Source: Gracilaria domingensis (Eukaryota > Rhodophyta > Florideophyceae > Gracilariales > Gracilariaceae). Taken from it: 64,000 nucleotides of DNA. A program made the translations under genes and the position numbers. The stretch spans positions 340,364 through 404,363 of the forward strand of contig VCMS01000037.1 in the NCBI GenBank assembly GCA_022539475.1. The letters run 5' to 3'. The notes beneath the pieces are model-generated. The model was not told where the DNA came from, did not search any database, and saw only the letters and a program-made list of their open reading frames with translations. Shown one piece after another: positions 25,201 to 32,309 of this stretch. Each line of letters begins with the position of its first letter. The first letter of the stretch is position 1.

Positions 25201-28200
25201 CGTTCGAAGGTTGCTTTAAGCTCTCCGAACAATGCGTAAACAGATTTCTTAGGACTTCAAGAACTTGGCGTTTCAACAACAGAAGCTGTCTAGTCGTAGC
25301 AGCATCCAGGTATTTGTTTTCATGAATCTTATGCTTGTATGCATCTTCTGAGTCAGGAACAGGATCAAACGTGTTGTTCTCCAACAAGTATATGCACTCG
25401 ATTAATACATACTCCCGCAATGGCGGTGAAAACAAATCTGTTGAAATAACGCCAGCATCAAGCTCGATACAAAAGTTCGTTGCTTCCAGATATCCCAGTT
25501 GAAGAGCAATAGAATGCTGTCGGAGTGGTCTCTGTTGAAGTGGACGAAGGATGTACTCTTTCAAGGGAGTTATGAGTTCAGATATCCGACAGTTCAGGGT
25601 TTCAGACAAAGCCTTCAGGCAAGATCGTGCAGTCTCGCGAGCAGTAGTAGATACACTAACTAACTCGACAAGCAAGCGGACTACAACACCCCGCAAACAC
25701 TTCCCATAAGGATTAGTATGGCCACGTTTCGTATTAGATTCGTTTAATCCAGTGAACACTGTTCGAAGTGAGTCGCATAAAATAGTCTTTCCCTGAGATA
25801 CGACCTCCTCGGTTGAAAACTCGACTGAATCTCTGACAAGAAACAACAGTGCGCGGTACATCAGCATAAAATGCGTAACAAAAGTTGAGGAACGGACTAC
25901 ATTCTTCGGCATCAGCTCCATTAGTACTTCGAATCCATTCGCAGCAACCCGTCTACAGTTCCACGTGCGCTTATAGCAAAAGTGTGATAGAACATCCACC
26001 AAGTATTGTAAGGAACCCACTGTAACTGTGTACGACGTTTGTTCTCCTTCTCGCGATCTGCTACACTCATCAGAACTATATCTGCCTAGCGTATACAGTC
26101 CCCGTGTGGCTGAGTCATTGTAGTTGATAGGTGGGTCAGTTTCCAGTCGATCTTCTTTTGAATCAGAATGCCTTAATAGAGAAGTCAACGAAAAAGTTGA
26201 ACTCTCACCGGGAACCGAAACGCCCTCCATTGGGGCAATGGATCCTGTTGCTTTAGCTTCAGTCTCACCAGGTTCACAATCTGCTTTCGATTTCGATTTC
26301 GATTCTTCATCCGAGCTGCGCAGTTGGGAGCAGTAATTCACCACGTTCGTTACGTAAAGCTTCATCCACATGAGCCCGGCTTGAGAGTGTTGCTGAGATT
26401 CTTGAGACATTGCTTCTACCATAACATCAACAAATACTTTGTACGACAGGTAAACAGGTGCCTTTCGAGCGACGTGGTTCATCCTTTTCGCTTCTGCTTT
26501 ATCTCCGGGGAAGCGGAGATATTGACTACTTTCCTGCACAGCAAGGAGAGCAAAATAACGACAGAGGCCTTCCATATCTTTTTCCATTCTTGAGCGCTCC
26601 CCATTCACATCATTCCCTTTCGTATCTCCAGGACAAAGAAAAGAAGTGGACAACATGAGTCCAAACAATAGATCCTTAACGAGCTTGGTTTCCGATGAAC
26701 TCGTGCTTCGACACTTCGATTTCGTATGAGCAGATGCTGTTCCATTTGGTCCACGACTCGAAATCTTCCAAGCATACAAATTCAGTTCTGACGATTCTCT
26801 TCCGTTCTTTTGCCCAAGGAATGGGTTGAGACATGAAAATAGGAATCTCCACGCATGAAGCCGATGCGATACAGTTGGAGACTCTTGCTGCAAACGTCTT
26901 CGGCAAAGGAGGGAATCAAGAGTAAGTCTTACCAACGTTTCAATCTCCACGTTGACAACCACCCCTCCAGGCCATTCCAGTCTGGCCTTCGGATTGTCAA
27001 TCGCCCTCTTCTCATACTCAAAAGGTATAGTCATCCCCTGCACAAGCCTCGAACGAGACCCAAGCTTTCCCATGACACGAAGGACTTCAACCGCGATTGG
27101 ATTCCGAGGTCGTCTCAATTGTTTATGCAGCGCTATTGTCAATGCTGGTTCCACCTTGGCGAAAAGCCGGTCGAGGTAAGTTGGCTGTAAGATATCCACC
27201 CAGAACTCTAATGATCGTATTCCGTATGCCGATATCTCATTTTCTGCTTCCAATGCCCACACGATGGGCTTGATCACCGTCTCAAGATATGGAAAAGAGT
27301 GAGACGTTCGAGCTGGCACGAGAAGGCAAAGCTCTATCAATAAGTCCCGATGCCTTGCACCGCATGGACCTTCGGCAAGTGACAACAGACTGCTGTATAT
27401 GTGTTCCAACAAAGGCACGAAGGTCCAGTAGAGAATATCAAATTGTGCTTGGTTCTTGTCATTCTGGATAGACTTGAATAATGCCTTTAACATCTGTAAG
27501 AAACCAACTGGGTCTCGTGAAGACGAAGCATGCTTCAAAGACTTTCTCACAATAGTCGCCAGGTGTAGATGAAGAACAGGCTCGTTCGTTGGAAACAAAC
27601 TCACGCTTGCGAATACAATCTTGAACAATTTGAGAAGCGCATTGGCTCGCTTTCTGCGATCAGTGTCGTACTCAATTCCATCGTTCCCAGTCATTTCCAG
27701 CTCCTGGATGTTCTCTACTAAAAAGTTGAGTAGAATGTCGGCAAAATATTTTGAGACACCGCTATTCGCAAGGAAGTGTTGAGGTACCGTTATCGCGGCA
27801 GGATTCTCGACAACATACTCGAAAAGTTCTCGTATTCTAGAACCAAATACGTCTTGAAAACTTGGCGGGTCCAGAACGGTGAATATCTGAGCGAACAATT
27901 CAAACACCTCCTTTTCTTCAGTGCTAGTGGCTGCGAAGAGGATAGAGGGGTCAAGGTTGTGCGATATGTCATTCATTAAATTCTGTTCTGCGTCTCGTAT
28001 GGGACCCCTTTTCTGACTAGAACTTGCGGCACTTTTTGAAGGGTATTGCTGCTCACCTGTTCCCCCATTTGCCTTTTCTTTGCGAGCATAAAGTCGGAAG
28101 CACTTTCGACCCGCTAATAACAACGATGACACCATTTGAGACTCTCTTTCCAAAAGCCCCATACGAACTCGAGCGTTCTTCTGCGCAGAGGAAGGGAGTT

Positions 28201-29722
28201 GTCTCCCTCCTTGGCTAGACGTCCCACCCTGTGCACCGGTCTGCTGCGCAGCACGTCCAGACCGGTGGCCTCGGATATTTATGGCAGACCAAATAACTGT
28301 CTTTAGCCCCAGTGTAAGAGTCTTCAAAAGTGACTTGAAGTCAGATATTTCCTTCAAAGGATCCCCAACTGGTATTTCACAAAGACGCCGCCCACTTTCA
28401 ATGGGATCTTTTTCCTCGCGCAAGTCCTGAACCGTCTGAAGCAAGCGGGGAACTTCTTCACCGAGTGTTACATATTTAGAAACCATCGTTTCCAAAATCT
28501 TCACAAGCAATCCCCTTGCTGAAGTTCGCTGAGCAACAGTGTCGTGCTCCTTTTTAAGGATTCCTTCAATGAGATTAAGAAGAAGGCGAACGGAACTCGT
28601 TTGCAGCGTATAGGTAAACTTTGGATCATGAACATTGGTTGAAAACAGAAACACAATCTTCTCCAACTGCGGAATAGAAAGCTTAAGTCTAACACAATGG
28701 ACAAGTTCGGCCAAGAAGGAATATGCAATCGGCCTTAAAGCGTCCGTTGTTGCTCGCCCAGTTCCAACGAGAACCTTTTCATCAAGAAGCAAGTCCAGCT
28801 GATCATAGAATCCACTTCGATACGGACTGCTAAGTATATGCCTCGTGGCCACTAGCAGCTCTTTCCTGATACTAACGGCACCCCCAGGGCAAGATTGCAT
28901 TAACTTCACCACGCTTCTCGGAACAGAGGATTCGTCTGTGCTCATCCGGTCAGGAAACTGCTTCAAAAGGTAAGCCAAGAAGGACACAGTCTTAACCTGG
29001 GCGGCTATGAATTCGTTAAACGTAGTCTTGGGAATTTTGGCAAAAAGCTGAACAGGAATCTCATATTGAATTGCCTGAACCATTAGCGGAAGAAGAGCGT
29101 AGATGTCCTTTTGAACCATCTGCGGATACAGCTGAAACAATAGCATTATTAAGAGGGGACATTCCACAATGACCTTGAAGGATTGTGTTGACGGCGCTAT
29201 ACGAGCGGGTTGCGGCTTTCCAGGTGCCGATTCATTCTTGTGAGAGCTTAGAAGGGTTTCTACAGTCGTGCCGAACCCGCTGTAAATTACCCGCACAAAC
29301 TCAAGGAATGGTTGAACTTGACTGTCGAGGTGGTTTCTAAAGTTTTTGTGAAGGTCCCGCACGATATGGATAGCCAGAGCAGCATTGTTCTCGTTATCCG
29401 TTTTCAGCGCCTCCATAGCCAGGGAGAGGACGTCCAATACTTTCGTCTTGAGAATGTCATTATGAGGCAAGCGGTTCAGGGTCTCCAGAATAAGAGCACG
29501 AATTCGATGTGTTGGGTTGTCAATAAACTGCGGTGTAGTGAGCTGAGTAAGTACCGTTTTAAATGCCGGGAGAAATACATGCAAGAATGATTGATAATCC
29601 TGAGAATGAAAGAGATCCATCGAATCGCGAATTTCCGTTGCCAGCTCTCTTCGAGCCTCAGGCGAAATACTGGGGTCGACAAGACGAGCCGAATGGGTCT
29701 CAAACTTCTCCGCCGAAAGCAT
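16289..29722 (-). CDS. TRA1: TRRAP/Tra1 family PIKK pseudokinase
   Basis: One uninterrupted frame of 4477 aa. TRRAP/Tra1 is the activator-binding scaffold of SAGA and NuA4 histone acetyltransferase complexes in the nucleus. The N-terminus has the family pattern (FLHVFLPAFKTVL, NPTHRIRALILETLNRLP, DNENNAALAIHIVRDLHKNFR), and HEAT-like helices follow through most of the protein. A FAT region sits at roughly 2900-3750 and the PI3K-like domain at about 4080-4420. Where active PIKKs have the catalytic loop this protein reads GCRRPQNMM (about 4303-4311), so the catalytic Asp and Asn are lost, as in other Tra1 proteins. The last 33 residues form a FATC-like end, finishing FQAWY. Disordered Ser/Lys-rich inserts occur around 2330-2480 and 3700-3790. 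Length is slightly above yeast and human homologues. GC rises strongly over the last 1 kb of the gene, next to the GC island. Confidence 0.95.
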   Translation of the reverse strand: MLSAEKFETHSARLVDPSISPEARRELATEIRDSMDLFHSQDYQSFLHVFLPAFKTVLTQLTTPQFIDNPTHRIRALILETLNRLPHNDILKTKVLDVLSLAMEALKTDNENNAALAIHIVRDLHKNFRNHLDSQVQPFLEFVRVIYSGFGTTVETLLSSHKNESAPGKPQPARIAPSTQSFKVIVECPLLIMLLFQLYPQMVQKDIYALLPLMVQAIQYEIPVQLFAKIPKTTFNEFIAAQVKTVSFLAYLLKQFPDRMSTDESSVPRSVVKLMQSCPGGAVSIRKELLVATRHILSSPYRSGFYDQLDLLLDEKVLVGTGRATTDALRPIAYSFLAELVHCVRLKLSIPQLEKIVFLFSTNVHDPKFTYTLQTSSVRLLLNLIEGILKKEHDTVAQRTSARGLLVKILETMVSKYVTLGEEVPRLLQTVQDLREEKDPIESGRRLCEIPVGDPLKEISDFKSLLKTLTLGLKTVIWSAINIRGHRSGRAAQQTGAQGGTSSQGGRQLPSSAQKNARVRMGLLERESQMVSSLLLAGRKCFRLYARKEKANGGTGEQQYPSKSAASSSQKRGPIRDAEQNLMNDISHNLDPSILFAATSTEEKEVFELFAQIFTVLDPPSFQDVFGSRIRELFEYVVENPAAITVPQHFLANSGVSKYFADILLNFLVENIQELEMTGNDGIEYDTDRRKRANALLKLFKIVFASVSLFPTNEPVLHLHLATIVRKSLKHASSSRDPVGFLQMLKALFKSIQNDKNQAQFDILYWTFVPLLEHIYSSLLSLAEGPCGARHRDLLIELCLLVPARTSHSFPYLETVIKPIVWALEAENEISAYGIRSLEFWVDILQPTYLDRLFAKVEPALTIALHKQLRRPRNPIAVEVLRVMGKLGSRSRLVQGMTIPFEYEKRAIDNPKARLEWPGGVVVNVEIETLVRLTLDSLLCRRRLQQESPTVSHRLHAWRFLFSCLNPFLGQKNGRESSELNLYAWKISSRGPNGTASAHTKSKCRSTSSSETKLVKDLLFGLMLSTSFLCPGDTKGNDVNGERSRMEKDMEGLCRYFALLAVQESSQYLRFPGDKAEAKRMNHVARKAPVYLSYKVFVDVMVEAMSQESQQHSQAGLMWMKLYVTNVVNYCSQLRSSDEESKSKSKADCEPGETEAKATGSIAPMEGVSVPGESSTFSLTSLLRHSDSKEDRLETDPPINYNDSATRGLYTLGRYSSDECSRSREGEQTSYTVTVGSLQYLVDVLSHFCYKRTWNCRRVAANGFEVLMELMPKNVVRSSTFVTHFMLMYRALLFLVRDSVEFSTEEVVSQGKTILCDSLRTVFTGLNESNTKRGHTNPYGKCLRGVVVRLLVELVSVSTTARETARSCLKALSETLNCRISELITPLKEYILRPLQQRPLRQHSIALQLGYLEATNFCIELDAGVISTDLFSPPLREYVLIECIYLLENNTFDPVPDSEDAYKHKIHENKYLDAATTRQLLLLKRQVLEVLRNLFTHCSESLKQPSNDTLYKNTIGCFFKNIQSRDAQIVQSSKQGLRQAIDRHQRPKELLQQNLRPMLSHLGDYKMLNIPYLQGLSRILELFSNWFNISLGEKLLEHLQKWTDPEKISTAKKIPFGNESRVAAAILELFHLLPASASKFLPRVVDMVIRLEAVLFLAAPGAAHLGLKNARSASTSPYRAPLLKYCNQHAGQASEFLLSRMGDEKVLQLFFVLIGTNEADQLRADLMGNPKRLFSSAYFHQDGGGGKNIHIIALVDLLSKSKPKWLGSEPVIMATLISYWKSMSNSNEMSRQDASSSFRVQEIKTVAQIFIRYCTTFENEVNLLFELLAVFSFRTTCDFTFVKRFLENTVTKATPTPSKNSILTKFFAVFLDGSTSQERKLHALHYLIIPLISHHLKNRGIGKDADHQKAANLSSGPLAGTAPVEVQDKPSLNDENVAQETHTETNASGEKEESRAQLSKNTDESSSAVPMEKCSVPESVKNQDSIDSELVQKIVTDILNQSDKTLRCYDELLSVELLRLATVLIKHTPHEIGRYRKELIKFGWNNLKREESTAKFWAFIAVTQFFESYQAPTKLVLQVYVALLRACQIDGRNLVQRAVDTLMPVLPRHLSNYLSGHKYPIWIRYTKKILLEEGHSVQNLVHIWQIMVRHPQVFFSSRAQFLPFMVNSLSKFALSANAAPENRRLGLDLVDLILSWEETRRRNQAKAKPVAADEDTAPGQKKRPRDGPPEAEDASELDAKTEKGSDVQETGPPLKLQKVNDGNPLPTARPTTSQVSTWTVTQDPDDFKPSASMVDLLASFLVQMPIRLTDQREASLITRRSLKLLENMMRLWPEVSIRLNFVERLLTPIPSERQSVTLSAASSGKAPQNTSVAENAGADGKGPKPTSSRNDKDQVRKRIAVRNSALVTSLLVSSVAAKYQGWKFVERNTNALRAFIQPSLTENSISIAAQFASLLPVVLERYKPVPSSSAPVKTGQPKNTVKREEHSKVGKSSTKQEQLPSETVASTQNQPQMWISMFVKELHSAVEACLKSTEHHRNYRGLLVLKSLWASVPQEFLKYQDILLKTLQRMTKEYISNNQIPSIANGTSSILGMHGVGGRAQQSTERNSAGQAQVASNVKVGNAKAQDSGAEVSKGMRVIGTEKDSHSRNYEVDCLCLCLSMVEYYINSLDPAPKRHTLSTLGTLVEKCTDTEVLLKLVKLVDGLVFWKPINLPHQVSTKEPLTAKEKAQLLQKMGTFEKINSPELMDAYLSIVLKTFKPTGDSSSLRRPDPKLERVFMIGLKSYRSPLRQEFFDIYESAVGGSASLRLQYIVSKQEWEFLAETLWIKNAAELLLSSVEKDRAIDFTCEPTAFPKLVHCDADTVMKDASGETNLVSEKRQPGISDMSLHKFESSLEAFRTEDFTKSLISLVNCDHEIACRTWVQLVPQIWSQLTPSEQSGLGKSFALLLTKEYHYIQVTWPINNVQTLLESIVQFQPLPAFRANVIRCLGSRWNAWHSALSYFERREADLRLRLAKDTISDRTRSLLESELEDIADSQVNMFLTLQEMDNLAGAWKTRARSQGTIQALSYEQMGLFADAQEAYAEVLGNNMSRVSNLDGASNISGNEITFCEERWIECAKNLCQWEVLTEFSRTVVSPTLLHECLWRIPDWMALKDLLRKKPVYDSSKMQIYEAYVHLQDNKLGNCDTHINEGFKRTLERFASLPESADLDAAEPILVQFQQLVEVQESARILGELNALSRHGSENVNVDQKIENVRMVLNTWRERLPSPHEPLRVWNELLLWRNHVHAVVVNVLEALKEAASAKIEAAQSSTAANTPASRGGVVSPQVAQVQAANAIAQALPQHVLVMGVNETAWNVHRFAKACRKQGFPDVALYVLQKLYPFGTMELTEYFVKIKEVARAYMVPRGLEKHLENGLHELSRCNMDHLSARQRAQLFSLKGKLLAQLGREGESVEAISTALFTSADVGSAWLSWGQHCDNMQKKAAEDPSAFASFADNIDSDDKQIEELMGVSNGYAAELAFREFAVKCYLQAVRFGSRKARAFLSRVLRLLSLDVQSRLSFDFTTSQLIEHQSSLTPSASKSDHLNGGAKAEEGTPKTSAPTSVTGQDNGNAEKPKGVSSQPEPNKTGPLSSERKGVSRALSAAILDIPSWMWLPWLSQLLQMLGRTEGLTVTPILSRIARQFPQAIYFPLKAYMEDRKPKDRPNRQLYREALKLWRPIAAPLRTVATPAHLQAAIRYVQQAKEQVQRANAKYIAARKELEKIESATQASGQDQSRLIEQKERLKTSVLTLRKLLERCLHAYHLQVQRQRQIQESIPGGQGPHNMFSLSHPNSAAAKADKVEGKADKQPDAKNGNTAANESRVKGEEQRTSKTQVEATKATGHAAGTDSSSAPRTQAKTNAPTARVGPSATPYELAHTIMAQIVKYHQEMFLELEGISTDLSWRVKIQREELLLGLMNALLLRCYQSGTKSWKEEIMPAIRSALEEISRTSFGIGVGANEQGVVEQKPAAELADLKEAFAAELSPRSAKDFPNDVDTFIRRLRRWQGIFQRRVDALPEFVKLENISKQLLNINGSDIEVFGQYCDMDGTEPCAGRHVTIRRISGDVKVIQRATGCCRGISVLGSDGRWYKFLVEHYVGLHVQMAENRAGQMYRLLNEWVFAKDAVAVRHRVHLAVPRYIATGFRSRLVCNEGEVSSVSEGLEEYLEKRGESCDDVIMAFREAEQEAKERRMGEKEDDALSVSEVFDARVEAYETVCRTRVGENVFADWIKGRMRTMRQLFSFRKRFAETVGCGSAVSFVLAIGCRRPQNMMFCWENGAVQHGGVRLLSSAGEKNKSREGEGVLEHDEAVPFRLTRNLRRGMGANGVRGVLYGSLVRALRSMMGGMELMEIVLEGVMRDEVEGYIVRGGEGVGRKTDERRVDEVEQVERALRRSVAGMKARLGSGGGKEALALGDALVKKACAVENVARMECSFQAWY

Positions 29723-30362
29723 GATTCCAGTTAGTTATGTACAAATGAGAATTTCAGGGAGACAATCCGTGAACCAGAAAAAAGTGGGTGCGTCGCCCAA
29801 AAGATGGAGGCCCTCTAATGTGTTTTCGTGAGAATAACCAGACGCGCCGTCGACGTAAAGTCCTGTCCTTGGCGTCTTAAATCGAAAGGCAAGAGCGACA
29901 GCGAAAATGAAACGAACCTCTGGCAGAGGAATGAGAACAATCGCCAGAAGCGTTCAGGAAACCGAGCGCTCGGTGAACCAGGTAGCAGCGTCCAGAAAAA
30001 GCAGGTGTACCCCCCAACGAGAGTGGCACGGGCAGCCCGGAGTAGGAAAAGTTCGAGTGGGTTCAGGTGGAGTATAACTTGTAGCGCGCTATAGCATCAC
30101 ACGAGAATTGGTTGTCGCGAAGGGCAGCTGGAATTCTCTTTCTGGAGAAAGACGCAGCTTTCTCTCGAAGTCCTACTCTCTAGCTAGTAAAGCCGGCAGG
30201 GCATTGGGCCCACGATATGGTTTTGGAGTTAGCGCCAAAATAGGCAGGACATCTTCAATTACGGAATAAAAAAACTACGGGTAGTCGATACGTCGATACA
30301 CAATATTTATTTACTAAATAGCCATGCTTTCTACGTGTGTTACAAATTGTAACTTACAATGT
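29723..30362. other. Intergenic region upstream of TRRAP
   Basis: Must contain the TRRAP promoter. Open stretches such as 29828-30094 have no recognisable domain. No TATA box or other motif is convincing. Confidence 0.4.
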
Positions 30363-30553
30363 GGGTTTACCGCCGGTGAACACGCCTCGCATCATTGACT
30401 TGGGATCCTCGGCGCAGCAAAACAGAAGTTCCTGATCGTTGCGAGCGACCAGCAACGTGCAGTGAATACCGCACTGCGCTGATATTTCAGTCTTCCTCTT
30501 TGTCAGACGCAGTGCAGTTCCGAGACAGATCTGGTATCTATCCTCCTACCCAC
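30363..30553 (-). pseudogene. Possible MADS-box-like exon or fragment
   Basis: On the minus strand an open segment bounded upstream by a TAG encodes about 60 residues. It contains LTKRKTEISAQCGIHCTLLV followed by a stretch ending LLFCCAEDP. The spacing of KRK, the central Cys-Gly and the hydrophobic strand recall the second half of a MADS DNA-binding domain. The preceding TAG-G could be a 3' splice site. I could not find a matching first exon with the N-terminal MADS basic region, so a fragment or chance similarity remains possible. Confidence 0.3.
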
Positions 30554-31057
30554 GCGATATTGCATGCCGTCGATATCAAATTATTCCAAACACCATGCTC
30601 TCAAAACTCTTCTTCTAGGAGCTGTCTGTCTCGCAAATAACTCGTACACCAACCTATTTTCGAAGTAGAAAAAGCTCAAAGACGAGAAACATATCTAAAC
30701 ATGCAGAAGCTGCAGAAGCTACAGAAAAGCTACAGAAAAGCACGCGCGTGCTTAAGGTCAAATAGAATAATATTATCCGAGTACTTGCTCGCACCTCAAC
30801 TTTGAAAAAGCAACATTTAATGATCCAAACGTCCCGATCAGTTCTGGAGGATTTTGGCTTTTTGCCAACTACTCCCAAAGAAATTCTGTACCATATTCTC
30901 CGGCATCATTATTTTTCCAATTGGATCGATGCACTTGAATCAATCGGTTTTTTTTTTTTTTTTTTTCGATCTAGCTCCAGGTTCCAGGTTCCCAGACGAG
31001 TTTTTTCTGCAACATAGGGGCTACTGATTTACAATTTCGTTAACTCATATAACGCAG

Positions 31058-31100
31058 CGCTTCCCCTCAGGGGCGTTATTAACGCCTCTGAGGGGAAGCG
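31058..31100. repeat. Strong hairpin, 21-bp arms
   Basis: Arms 31058-31078 and 31080-31100 pair with one mismatch around a one-base centre. There is no adjacent T-run typical of a bacterial terminator, and the host is eukaryotic, so a termination role is not implied. Confidence 0.85.
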
Positions 31101-31703
31101 AAGCTCCAAGTTGAACGATAGTGTAAAATGAAGCGTCACATCGAATTCTGCGTTTTCGATTCACCTTACATCCTCTGAGGACTGAGTCCTCGACGGATAA
31201 TGAAAACCAGATGTTCCTTGGTTCAATATGAGACTGAGTACCATGTAAAGCGAGTTTATCACTAGTAGGTGAGAGTTAAAGAATTCAACTTTCCACTTCT
31301 CATCTTGGTGGACTTGGTGGTAGTACCAGGCTGGTAGCTCACGACGAATGAGCCATTCACATGTTTCTTCGCATTCGCTACCAGTTCTATCCTTGCGAAA
31401 CGCCTTTAATTTTGTCTGTCTAGGAGAAGAAAGAGCAGGTCCAAGCAAAGAACTTTTGCATTTTTGCCATGCTCCACAAATATTGGATCCTGGCTTTAAG
31501 AACTACTAGCATGGGCTCGAACACAGGCCTGCTCAAGATGCGACACAACGGAAATCCAAGAAGTCTATGACATTCCAAAAGAGAGAAAAACATCTACATT
31601 TGCACTTTTTGTCCGCATTGGAATCGAGAGCTGATGCCCACAATAAGAAGACAATTAAGCTAAAGGGTTGACCGTAGAAAGCAAATTCTCAAAACCAGAG
31701 AAG

Positions 31704-31830
31704 AAAAGTATGAAGATCACGTTAGTATTGATTATGACCCACTGGGAGTCTCAATATTGAATACGTTTGCATGGTCCCAGTCTGGGACCATGCAAAGGTA
31801 ATCAATATTTAACGTGACCTTCATACTTTT
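31704..31830. mobile_element. MITE-like foldback element (127 bp)
   Basis: The ends 31704-31734 and 31799-31830 are inverted copies differing at a few positions (both arms begin AAAAGTATGAAG when read inward). The middle contains a perfect 15-bp inverted repeat with a one-base centre (31766-31796) and another short palindrome near 31751. It has the architecture of a non-coding miniature inverted-repeat element. I could not identify a clean target duplication. Confidence 0.6.
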
Positions 31831-32309
31831 CTGCAGACAAATTATGATGATGCCGCCTTGTTAAGGTATTTGCACAACTGACTTTTATCGCCGTACCTGA
31901 CTTTACCGATAATTAGAGAAACAGATATTAAGTCTCATACTACCCTTGTAGGCTAGCGAATTGTGCCGAGCCAAAAGCAGTTGCTAGAACACCTGCATTT
32001 CCTCTGCGTACATGAATACCATGATGGTCACGCATTTCGACCAACAGGCTTGCAGAAGATTATGACGTTCCGCAGATTAAAACCATGCAACCTTTCGAAA
32101 CAAATGCACCCGTTCCATAGCGCTCACACATGAGAAGAGACGCTCAGATTCTCTAATGAAAACGACATTGGGAAAACCAATATGCCCGACGCAATGAACT
32201 AACCCTCTCCTTACCTCTGTCATTACTATTACGAACACTCATACTCATGCAACCGAATCAATATCAGGTCCATTCTTAAGCGCCACGAATTGCAACTCTC
32301 AAGGCCTTT

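Larger units (their letters stand above)
30554..32309. other. Intergenic region with hairpins and a foldback element
   Basis: No gene was recognised in this AT-leaning stretch. It has a T-homopolymer at about 30949-30966, a hairpin at 31058-31100 and a foldback at 31704-31830 (listed separately). Short open frames have no domain. Confidence 0.5.

Noticed and set aside
31058-31100. Rho-independent terminator
   Set aside because: No T-run follows and the genome is eukaryotic nuclear.
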